From positions 1,374,177 through 1,438,176 of the forward strand of contig NZ_VDZU01000001.1 in assembly GCF_007673525.1 (NCBI RefSeq): a stretch of DNA of 64,000 bases. Direction: 5' to 3'. Made by a program: the position numbers and the translations under genes. Positions within the stretch are counted from its first letter, which is position 1; every line of letters begins with the position of its first letter. This DNA comes from Fictibacillus phosphorivorans (lineage in GTDB: Bacteria; Bacillota; Bacilli; Bacillales; Fictibacillaceae). This document shows, one piece after another, positions 55,754-64,000 of this stretch. The notes beneath the pieces were generated by a model. The model was not told the DNA's origin. It saw only the letters and a program-made list of their open reading frames with translations, and searched no databases.

Positions 55754-56020
55754 TTATGCGTTAACACCGTTTAAAGCCTTAGCAAGACGAGACTTTTGGC
55801 GAGAAGCTGCATTTTTGTGGATAAGTCCTTTGTTTGCTGCTTTGTCAATCTTCTTAGAAGCAGTAACAAAAGCTGCTTGAGCACCTTCTGCATTGTTTGA
55901 AGCTGCAAGTGCTTCAAAGTTTTTGATAGCAGTACGCATGCCAGACTTTAGTGAAGCGTTGTGTGCACGACGCTTTTCGTTAGTTTTTACACGTTTAATC
56001 GCTGATTTAATATTAGCCAA
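55754..56020 (-). CDS. rpsT: Ribosomal protein S20
   Basis: An 88-residue basic protein of the 30S subunit. [20 protein letters not shown] and [24 protein letters not shown] are S20 signatures. The start is TTG at 56020: GGGAGGT lies eight bases upstream and the product then begins MANIKSAI as expected; no ATG is available in that position. A weak TTG start could permit translational control, as known for E. coli S20. Confidence 0.95.
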   Translation of the reverse strand: MANIKSAIKRVKTNEKRRAHNASLKSGMRTAIKNFEALAASNNAEGAQAAFVTASKKIDKAANKGLIHKNAASRQKSRLAKALNGVNA

Positions 56021-56176
56021 TCCATTCACCTCCCTAAATGAACCATGAGCAACAAAATTACTTTCCGTTGCAAAAAATAGGACACAAAGTATTCTATCAA
56101 AATCGCCCCCTAAATGCAATACAAGAATGAAAAGGAAGAGTTGCGGCAAAAATAATACAAAGGAAGGTGGTAGATT

Positions 56177-57286
56177 ATGGGTAAGGATTTGGACCTGTCA
56201 GCCTATTCAGTTCGAACAGATCTGGCTATAGAAGCGCACGATATGCTGCTAAAAGAAGATGAGGTTGTAAATAAAAGCACGCTTGAAGGTGTCATTATAC
56301 ATGAAAAAGATAGAGATGGAATTAAGATTGTCAGAGTAGAGATCGATGAAAAGGGTGCAGAGACTACCGGGAAAAAAGCAGGCGTGTATGTCACTTTTGA
56401 GGTTCAAGGAATTCGTGAAAAAGATTCGAAGCTTCAAGAACGCGTACAAGAAGTTTTTGCACATGATTTTAATCATTTCTTAAAAGAACAAGGAATTAAG
56501 GAGGATGATACTTGTCTCGTTGTAGGGTTAGGTAACTGGAATGTTACACCAGATTCTCTAGGACCATTAGTTGTAGAGAATTTGACTATCACAAAGCATC
56601 TGTTCGAGTTAGCTCCTGAAAATGTTGAAGAAGGGTTTAGGCCAGTTTGTGCGATTTCACCAGGAGTTATGGGCATTACAGGGATAGAGACGAGTGATAT
56701 CATCGATGGCATCGTGAAAAAGGCGAATCCAGATTTCGTTATAGCGATTGATGCTTTAGCATCTCGTTCGATCGAAAGGGTGAATGCTACGATTCAAGTT
56801 TCAAATACAGGTATCCATCCGGGGTCTGGGGTTGGAAACAAACGTAAAGAACTTAGTAAAGAAACGTTAGGGATTCCAGTTATCTCTATCGGAATCCCTA
56901 CGGTAGTTGATGCGGCTACGATCACCAGTGATACGATTGATTTTATTCTAAAGCACTTTGGACGTGAGATGAATGAGAAGGATAAACCTTCTAAATCACT
57001 TTTACCAGCGGGTATGACGTTCGGGGAAAAGAAAGTCCTTACAGATGATGATCTACCTGACGAGAGTCATCGTAAATCGTTCTTAGGAATCGTTGGTGTC
57101 TTAGAAGAAGATGAAAAGCTGCGATTGATCCGAGAAGTGCTAGCTCCTATCGGTCATAACTTGATGGTTACACCGAAAGAGGTGGATGTGTTTATTGAAG
57201 ATATGGCTAATGTTTTGGCGAACGGTTTGAACACAGCTCTTCATGGCGGCATCGATCAAGGAAATACTTCTTCTTACACACATTAA
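56177..57286 (+). CDS. gpr: Germination protease GPR
   Basis: A 369-residue aspartic-type endopeptidase (family A25) that degrades SASPs at germination. The N-terminal propeptide ([20 protein letters not shown]) is followed by [27 protein letters not shown] and [10 protein letters not shown], all family-typical. Autoprocessing removes the first 15 or so residues. GGAAGGTGG precedes the ATG. Downstream one expects spoIIP; instead yqxA follows. Confidence 0.95.
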   Translation: MGKDLDLSAYSVRTDLAIEAHDMLLKEDEVVNKSTLEGVIIHEKDRDGIKIVRVEIDEKGAETTGKKAGVYVTFEVQGIREKDSKLQERVQEVFAHDFNHFLKEQGIKEDDTCLVVGLGNWNVTPDSLGPLVVENLTITKHLFELAPENVEEGFRPVCAISPGVMGITGIETSDIIDGIVKKANPDFVIAIDALASRSIERVNATIQVSNTGIHPGSGVGNKRKELSKETLGIPVISIGIPTVVDAATITSDTIDFILKHFGREMNEKDKPSKSLLPAGMTFGEKKVLTDDDLPDESHRKSFLGIVGVLEEDEKLRLIREVLAPIGHNLMVTPKEVDVFIEDMANVLANGLNTALHGGIDQGNTSSYTH

Positions 57287-57354
57287 GTTGTAGTCATGTT
57301 TGGACAAGCTTGTGCATAAATTTAAATCGTATATCCCCGCGTGGAGGAATGATC

Positions 57355-57708
57355 ATGACAAAATTTATGTTAAAGTGTTTCGGACTAGTAACTATTCTTT
57401 TATTTGGGGTTTTATTTGGTATTCAAAAAGCACAGGTTGAGATGGATGATCTAAAAGGCTCTTCACAAGAAAGTGTTGAGTCTATCACCAGTCCTGGGAT
57501 CAAACAAGAAGAAACGGAAAAGAACCCTGCTTCAATTACAAGTCATGACATCAAGTCGAAACAAGAAAAGTTAAATAAAATAGATTCGTTCAATGTATTT
57601 TCAGCTCTTGGACAAAGACTTACATCTTGGATCTCTTCAGCTTTTGGTGTCATGATCTCTATATTTGGTGTTATTATTAGTGAGATGTTAGCTGTATTCT
57701 CACCCTAG
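57355..57708 (+). CDS. yqxA: YqxA family protein (DUF3679)
   Basis: A 117-residue protein with an N-terminal transmembrane segment (LVTILLFGVLFGIQKA), a polar Glu/Ser/Lys-rich middle and a hydrophobic C-terminus (AFGVMISIFGVIISEMLAVF). It matches YqxA in the N-terminal pattern and in lying just before lepA. ATG 57355 is seven bases after GGAGG; the frame upstream to 57310 lacks a site. Function unknown, possibly sporulation-linked. Confidence 0.78.
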   Translation: MTKFMLKCFGLVTILLFGVLFGIQKAQVEMDDLKGSSQESVESITSPGIKQEETEKNPASITSHDIKSKQEKLNKIDSFNVFSALGQRLTSWISSAFGVMISIFGVIISEMLAVFSP

Positions 57709-57747
57709 AACCATAAAGGATATTATCCTTTCGTGGTTCTTTTTATT
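57707..57747 (+). terminator. Terminator after yqxA
   Basis: AGAACCATAAAGGA pairs with TCCTTTCGTGGTTCT (one internal mismatch) around TATTA, followed by T; the yqxA stop lies at its left edge. Confidence 0.88.
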
Positions 57748-57949
57748 TAGGTGACATCCAGCCAAGAATTTAAGAATGAATGAATTTAAGAATTTAATAA
57801 CATGAACAGAACGAAAAACTAGTAAAGAAGTTACTGCTGACTTAAAACATAGTTTCACCCTATTTTTTAGGTTGTGATTGAAACGGATACTTTGTATTGC
57901 TATAATCAAAGCTAGTGACTTTTCCTAAAATTGTAGGAGTGAACGTATA

Positions 57950-59785
57950 ATGAACAGAGAAGAAAAATTAAAAAGACAAGCTAAAATTAGGAATTTCTCC
58001 ATAATTGCTCATATTGATCATGGAAAATCCACTTTAGCGGACAGAATTTTGGAAGAAACGAGTGCACTAACACAGCGTGAGATGAAAGAGCAGCTGTTAG
58101 ACTCGATGGATCTTGAACGCGAACGTGGAATAACGATTAAATTAAATGCTGTTCAGCTGCAATATAAAGCTAAAGACGGTGAAATTTATACGTTCCACTT
58201 AATTGATACCCCAGGACACGTAGATTTTACATACGAAGTGTCTAGAAGCTTAGCAGCCTGCGAGGGAGCATTGCTTATCGTAGATGCTGCTCAAGGCATC
58301 GAAGCACAGACGCTCGCGAACGTGTATCTGGCATTAGAGAACGACCTAGAGATCCTGCCGGTTATCAACAAGATCGATCTTCCGAGTGCAGAGCCTGAAC
58401 GAGTGCGTCAGGAGATCGAGGATGTTATCGGGTTGGATGCTTCAGAGGCAGTACTTGCTTCAGCAAAAGCAGGTATTGGTATTAAAGATATTCTAGAACA
58501 GATCGTAGCAAAAGTTCCGGCACCACCTGGAGATCCAGAAGGACCGCTTAAAGCGCTTATCTTCGACTCTCTTTATGATCCTTATCGAGGGGTCGTTACG
58601 TATATTCGTGTGGCAGAAGGAACGGTTAAAGTCGGCGATAAGATTAAGATGATGGCGACAGGGAAAGAGTTTGAAGTACTTGAACTTGGGGTGTTTACGC
58701 CTAAAGCCGTTCAAAAAGACTTCTTAACGGTTGGAGATGTAGGTTTCCTAACAGCTTCGATCAAAAATGTTGGAGACACACAAGTCGGTGATACGATAAC
58801 GAGTTCCGTTAAAGGTGCATCTGAGCCTCTACCTGGTTATAGAAAGATGAACCCGATGGTATACTGTGGCCTATATCCAGTAGACACAGCGAAATATAAC
58901 GATCTTCGCGAAGCGTTAGAACGATTAGTGTTAAATGATTCTGCTCTTCAATATGAGCCTGAAACCTCTCAAGCGCTTGGTTTTGGTTTCCGTTGCGGAT
59001 TCTTAGGTCTGCTTCACATGGAGATCATTCAAGAGCGTATCGAGCGAGAGTTTAATATTGACTTGATCGCTACAGCTCCGAGTGTTATCTACAATGTTAC
59101 GATGACAGATGGAGAAAAAATCGTTGTTGATAACCCAGCGAACATGCCAGAAGCACAGAAGATATCTGTTGTGGAAGAACCGTATGTTAAAGCATCTATC
59201 ATGACACCGAACGATTATGTTGGTACGATTATGGAGATCTGTCAGAAGAAACGCGGTATCTTCATGACGATGGATTATTTAGAAAACAACCGAGTAAATG
59301 TTCTTTATGAGATTCCGCTTTCTGAGATCGTGTATGATTTCTTTGATCAGTTAAAATCAAGCACGAAGGGTTACGCATCTCTAGACTACGAATTGATTGG
59401 CTATAAGCCATCTAAACTGGTTAAAATGGAAATATTACTAAATAATGAGAAGATCGACGCATTATCGGTAATTGTTCATAAAGATTTTGCATATGAGCGT
59501 GGAAAAGTAGTCGTTGAAAAGTTGAAAGAGCTTATTCCTCGTCAACAGTTCGAAGTGCCGATACAAGCGGCAATCGGACAAAAGATCGTGGCACGTTCAA
59601 ACATTAAAGCATTACGTAAGAACGTTTTGGCTAAATGTTACGGTGGGGACATCTCACGTAAGCGTAAGCTTTTAGATAAGCAAAAAGAAGGTAAGAAGCG
59701 TATGAAGACGATCGGTAGAGTAGACGTTCCTCAAGAAGCGTTCATGGCCGTTCTTCGTATGGATGATACAAATAACAACAAATAA
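57950..59785 (+). CDS. lepA: Elongation factor 4 (LepA)
   Basis: A 611-residue translational GTPase that acts on stalled or initiating ribosomes. G1 [14 protein letters not shown]2 region RGITIK, G3 DTPGHVD and G4 NKIDLP are visible in the first 135 residues; the LepA-specific C-terminal domain has [20 protein letters not shown] and ends [29 protein letters not shown] precedes the ATG. Confidence 0.97.
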   Translation: MNREEKLKRQAKIRNFSIIAHIDHGKSTLADRILEETSALTQREMKEQLLDSMDLERERGITIKLNAVQLQYKAKDGEIYTFHLIDTPGHVDFTYEVSRSLAACEGALLIVDAAQGIEAQTLANVYLALENDLEILPVINKIDLPSAEPERVRQEIEDVIGLDASEAVLASAKAGIGIKDILEQIVAKVPAPPGDPEGPLKALIFDSLYDPYRGVVTYIRVAEGTVKVGDKIKMMATGKEFEVLELGVFTPKAVQKDFLTVGDVGFLTASIKNVGDTQVGDTITSSVKGASEPLPGYRKMNPMVYCGLYPVDTAKYNDLREALERLVLNDSALQYEPETSQALGFGFRCGFLGLLHMEIIQERIEREFNIDLIATAPSVIYNVTMTDGEKIVVDNPANMPEAQKISVVEEPYVKASIMTPNDYVGTIMEICQKKRGIFMTMDYLENNRVNVLYEIPLSEIVYDFFDQLKSSTKGYASLDYELIGYKPSKLVKMEILLNNEKIDALSVIVHKDFAYERGKVVVEKLKELIPRQQFEVPIQAAIGQKIVARSNIKALRKNVLAKCYGGDISRKRKLLDKQKEGKKRMKTIGRVDVPQEAFMAVLRMDDTNNNK

Positions 59786-59795
59786 AAGAACTTAA

Positions 59796-59824
59796 GACCG
59801 CGAAGGCAATTCTAGCGGTCTTTC
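59796..59824 (+). terminator. Terminator after lepA
   Basis: AAGACCGC / GCGGTCTT stem with a 12-13 base loop; the T tail is short. Confidence 0.65.
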
Positions 59825-59856
59825 CTAATTTATGAGACAAAAAGGCGGTGAACATC

Positions 59857-61002
59857 TTGCTTAAAGCTGCATATCTGCATATTCCATTTTGTGTTCAAAT
59901 TTGTCATTATTGTGATTTTAACAAGATATTTATTCATCAGCAGCCAGTGGATGAATATTTACAATCTATGAAAAAAGAGATGGTCCATACAACGTCCAGG
60001 TTCAAGGATTATGAGATGGAAACCATCTTCGTAGGTGGTGGAACGCCAACCTCTTTGAGCGAAAAACAGCTGCAAACGTTTTTGAGTGATGTGAATGAAG
60101 TGCTTGGTAACAGATTCCTAAAAGAATTCACTGTTGAAGCGAATCCAGAGCAGACTACTAAAGAAAAAATTGCCGTGTTAAAAGACAATGGAGTTAACAG
60201 GCTAAGTGTTGGTGTTCAAGCTTTTCAATCTTCTTTGTTAAAAAAATTAGGAAGAACACATACCAAAGAAGATATCTATTCTACGGTTGCAGAAGCAAAA
60301 AAAGCGGGTATCGATAACATGTCGATCGACCTCATGTTTGGGCTGCCAGGCCAAACGATGGATATGTTTAAGGAATCGGTAGATGAAGCATTAGCATTAG
60401 ATGTTCCTCACATTTCTTCTTATTCGCTGCAGATTGAAAAGAAAACCGTTTTTTATAACTTGGCTCAAAAAGGCAAGCTGATTCTTCCAGAGCAAGAGCT
60501 TGAAGCTGCGATGTATGATTATTTGATTGAGGCTCTTGATAAAAAAGGATTCAAACAATATGAGATCAGCAATTTTGCAATTCCGGGGTTTGAGAGCAAG
60601 CATAATCTCCAATACTGGAACAATAACGAATATTTCGGCATAGGTGCTGGAGCTCATAGTTACGTAGAAGGTACAAGAAGAAGAAATGCAGGTCCATTAA
60701 AACAATATATGAATTTAGTCGAGGAACATGGTTTTCCGTATATCGAAGAACATCAAGTTCCACTATCTGAAAAGATGGAAGAAGAAATGTTCATGGGACT
60801 TCGTAAACAGGAAGGTGTTTCTGATGCTACTTTTATGAGTCGATATGGCAGATCCATGTTTGATATATATAAAGAACCTATTCAAAGACTCATTCAAAAG
60901 GGTTGGCTACAACAGAGAGAAGACACTCTCGTTTTAACGAAGGATGGAAGACCTTTAGGCAACGAAGTCTTCCAAGAATTTATTGGTGTAGTTTTAGATT
61001 GA
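59857..61002 (+). CDS. hemW: Radical SAM heme chaperone HemW
   Basis: A 381-residue radical SAM protein. The iron-sulfur motif CVQICHYCDF (CxxxCxxC) is at residues about 14-22, followed by FVGGGTPTSL and VEANPEQ. HemW proteins lack the extra residues needed for coproporphyrinogen dehydrogenase activity and carry heme, so the older hemN label is misleading. TTG 59857 fits AAGGCGGTG upstream; GTG 59848 overlaps it. Confidence 0.92.
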   Translation: MLKAAYLHIPFCVQICHYCDFNKIFIHQQPVDEYLQSMKKEMVHTTSRFKDYEMETIFVGGGTPTSLSEKQLQTFLSDVNEVLGNRFLKEFTVEANPEQTTKEKIAVLKDNGVNRLSVGVQAFQSSLLKKLGRTHTKEDIYSTVAEAKKAGIDNMSIDLMFGLPGQTMDMFKESVDEALALDVPHISSYSLQIEKKTVFYNLAQKGKLILPEQELEAAMYDYLIEALDKKGFKQYEISNFAIPGFESKHNLQYWNNNEYFGIGAGAHSYVEGTRRRNAGPLKQYMNLVEEHGFPYIEEHQVPLSEKMEEEMFMGLRKQEGVSDATFMSRYGRSMFDIYKEPIQRLIQKGWLQQREDTLVLTKDGRPLGNEVFQEFIGVVLD

Positions 61003-61039
61003 CAACGGAGAGTACCTTTTGGTAACTTATATTATAGAT

Positions 61040-61066
61040 TTAGCACTCGCTCTTCAAGAGTGCTAA
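61040..61066. promoter_or_regulatory. CIRCE operator
   Basis: A perfect TTAGCACTC-N9-GAGTGCTAA inverted repeat, 17 bases before the hrcA start. HrcA binds it and represses the hrcA-grpE-dnaK operon until heat shock titrates GroE. A TTGACA hexamer at 60999-61004, overlapping the hemW stop, may belong to the promoter. Confidence 0.98.
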
Positions 61067-61082
61067 CAAGTGGGGTGATGGT

Positions 61083-62108
61083 ATGTTAACGGAACGACAA
61101 CTCTTTATTCTTCGTGTTTTAATAGATGACTATATTAAGCATGTTGAGCCCGTAGGTTCCCGTACGATCTCTAAACGAGAGGACATTACCTACAGTCCAG
61201 CAACGATTCGAAACGAACTTGCGGATTTGGAGGATCTTGGATTTCTAGAGAAAACCCATACATCATCTGGTAGAATACCATCTGAAAAAGGATATCGATT
61301 TTACGTGGACCACCTGCTTCCTTCTCTTTCTATGAAAGAAAGAGAGATCGGTCATTCAGAACTTCTATTTACAGAAAAGGTCCAGGAAGCAGAGGCATTA
61401 TTTGATCAATCAGCTAAGATTCTATCAGATTTGACAAACTACACATCTGTTGTGTTAGGACCTAACGCATTAGATATGAAGTTAAAGCACATGCAGATCA
61501 TTCCGATCTCTTCCCAAGTGGCCGTTGCGATCTTTGTAACGAACACGGGGCATGTTGAGAACAGACAGATCGTGCTGCCTGATACGATTGAACCTTCAGA
61601 ACTAGAAAAGCTTGTGAATATTCTAAACGAAAGACTTGCAGGTGTTCGATTGATAGAATTGAACACACGTATACAAAAAGAACTTTCGGCGGTGTTTAAA
61701 AAGCACCTTAAAGATTATCAGAACATGGGTGTTTTTTTAGATCAGCTTCTTCTATGGAGCAAGAAGGAAAAGCTTTTTTATGGCGGGAAGACAAATATGC
61801 TTTCTCAGCCGGAATTTAGAGATTTAGATAAAGTTAGACCGCTTCTAGATTTTTTAGAAACGCGTGATTTAATGGAAAAGCTCGTGTCATCTACAGAAAA
61901 AGGGCTTACTATAAGGATCGGAACGGAAAATGAGCATGAAGCGATGAAAAACTGTAGTGTGATCAATGCCTCTTACACGATGCATGGTAAACATATAGGT
62001 ACGATCTCATTAATCGGTCCAACCAGAATGGAATATCAAAAGGTCATCTCTTTACTAGATTCATTATCAAAGGAAATGACGAACCGATTAAACGATTTTT
62101 CAAATTAG
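61083..62108 (+). CDS. hrcA: Heat-inducible repressor HrcA
   Basis: A 341-residue transcription repressor. The N-terminal winged helix contains RQLFILRVLIDDYIKHVEPVGSRT and YSPATIRNELADLEDLGFLEKTHTSSGRIPSEKGYR; the C-terminal GAF-like domain ends with IGPTRMEYQKVISLLDSL. First gene of the CIRCE-controlled chaperone operon; GGGGTGATGGT precedes the ATG. Confidence 0.97.
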   Translation: MLTERQLFILRVLIDDYIKHVEPVGSRTISKREDITYSPATIRNELADLEDLGFLEKTHTSSGRIPSEKGYRFYVDHLLPSLSMKEREIGHSELLFTEKVQEAEALFDQSAKILSDLTNYTSVVLGPNALDMKLKHMQIIPISSQVAVAIFVTNTGHVENRQIVLPDTIEPSELEKLVNILNERLAGVRLIELNTRIQKELSAVFKKHLKDYQNMGVFLDQLLLWSKKEKLFYGGKTNMLSQPEFRDLDKVRPLLDFLETRDLMEKLVSSTEKGLTIRIGTENEHEAMKNCSVINASYTMHGKHIGTISLIGPTRMEYQKVISLLDSLSKEMTNRLNDFSN

Positions 62109-62133
62109 TGGATTACTTTAGGGAGGTGAAAGC

Positions 62134-62706
62134 ATGAACAAAGAGGACATCACTCAAGATCAATCACAAACTGATGTGAATGAAGAAGTAACAGAAACTG
62201 AAGAAGTAGTTGTTGAAGAAGTCGAATCTACTACAGAAGAACCTCTAACTGAAGAGCAGCAACTTATTTCAGAGCTAGAAACAAAGCTTGAGGAAGCCAG
62301 CCAAAAGAATCTTCGCCTTCAAGCGGACTATGATAATTTCCGCCGTAGAACGAGAGAAGAACAGGCAGCTAGCCTTAAATATAAATCTCAAAGTCTTCTT
62401 GAACAGTTATTACCTGCACTCGATAACTTTGAGCGTGCTTTGAAGACAGAAGCTACAAACGAGCAGACCAAAACCCTTATTCAAGGAATGGAAATGGTTT
62501 ATCGTCAACTAGCAGATGCACTGAAACAAGAAGGGCTGACAGAAATTCCGTCAGTCGGTCAAACATTTGACCCCAACCTGCATCAAGCAGTTATGCAAGT
62601 GGAGGATTCTGAAGCGGAGTCTAATACAGTAATTGAAGAACTGCAAAAAGGTTATATGTTAAAAGATCGAGTTATTCGACCAGCAATGGTCAAAGTAAAC
62701 GCGTAG
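62134..62706 (+). CDS. grpE: Nucleotide exchange factor GrpE
   Basis: A 190-residue DnaK cochaperone that releases ADP. An acidic, disordered N-terminus (about 50 residues, Glu/Thr/Val-rich) precedes a long coiled coil ([29 protein letters not shown]) and the beta domain ([30 protein letters not shown]). GGGAGGTGA precedes the ATG; 25 bases after hrcA. Confidence 0.96.
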   Translation: MNKEDITQDQSQTDVNEEVTETEEVVVEEVESTTEEPLTEEQQLISELETKLEEASQKNLRLQADYDNFRRRTREEQAASLKYKSQSLLEQLLPALDNFERALKTEATNEQTKTLIQGMEMVYRQLADALKQEGLTEIPSVGQTFDPNLHQAVMQVEDSEAESNTVIEELQKGYMLKDRVIRPAMVKVNA

Positions 62707-62722
62707 ATAAAACTACATATGA

Positions 62723-64000
<1,278 letters not shown>

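Noticed and set aside
55569..55880. 103-codon plus-strand frame
   Set aside because: It starts in the holA terminator, crosses two more terminator hairpins and then reads antisense to rpsT.
57700..57909. 69-codon minus-strand frame between yqxA and lepA
   Set aside because: It ends inside the yqxA terminator, lacks a ribosome site and has no recognisable features.
59857..61002. Coproporphyrinogen dehydrogenase HemN
   Set aside because: The length of 381 residues and the CxxxCxxC context with following residues fit the heme chaperone HemW, not the longer HemN.

Overview
The window is chromosomal core sequence from a spore-forming Bacillaceae species (a Bacillus/Fictibacillus-like Firmicute). 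The evidence is the synteny with the Bacillus subtilis yrrB-yrrC...alaS...greA, yrrT-mccAB, yqeG-yqeM, comER-comEABC and holA-rpsT-gpr-lepA-hemW-hrcA-grpE-dnaK blocks, the strong AAGGAGG-type ribosome binding sites, the frequent TTG/GTG starts, and the many sporulation genes (sigK, a SASP, gpr, pbpI, sda). The sequence is AT-rich with no obvious compositional break. I saw no rRNA, tRNA, prophage, transposase or CRISPR array.

Layout. 1-9160: yrrB, recD2, yrzR-like, yrzQ, yrrI, then alaS behind an alanine T-box, and ireB-ruvX-yrzB. 9200-15130: mltG, trmR (yrrM), udk, greA, pbpI, yrrS. 15370-20045: methyl-cycle to cysteine operon yrrT-mtnN-luxS-mccA-mccB, then yrhC. 20165-21905: glcU-gdh behind a sigma-G-like promoter. 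21908-27470: menA (reverse), a run of tiny ORFs ending in a YrzI-like protein, a glutathionylspermidine-synthase-like ATP-grasp/DUF350/lipoprotein cluster, intact sigK, a SASP gene and a 24-residue membrane peptide. 27600-30113: an M3 peptidase and pssA. 30284-35525 (reverse): an Mrp Na+/H+ antiporter operon with A, C, D, E, F and G but no B. 35704-36772: a lipoprotein, the checkpoint gene sda and a DnaA-box cluster. 36773-41806: yqeG-yqeH-aroE-yhbY-nadD-yqeK-rsfS-yqeM.

41906-49633 interrupts the yqeM/comER neighbourhood expected from B. subtilis. It holds a sigma-54 activator with a -24/-12 promoter and palindromic upstream sites driving a GntP permease and 3-hydroxybutyrate dehydrogenase, followed by a class I ribonucleotide reductase pair behind both NrdR-type boxes and a cobalamin riboswitch. 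49661-54213: comER (reverse), comEA-comEB-comEC, yqzM (reverse). 54491-64000: holA, rpsT (reverse), gpr, yqxA, lepA, hemW, then CIRCE-hrcA-grpE-dnaK; dnaK runs off the window end.

The points I find most worth a second look are the double-controlled B12-riboswitch/NrdR ribonucleotide reductase, the Mrp operon lacking mrpB, the sigma-54 control region with three 16-bp TTCCG-N6-CGGAA sites, the interrupted ATP-grasp/DUF350/lipoprotein cluster, the tiny-peptide cluster at 23 kb, the palindrome-ended repeat inserted in the alaS leader, and the absence of spoIIP between gpr and yqxA. Several starts were moved from the longest possible ORF to the codon with a properly spaced ribosome binding site; these are stated in the entries.
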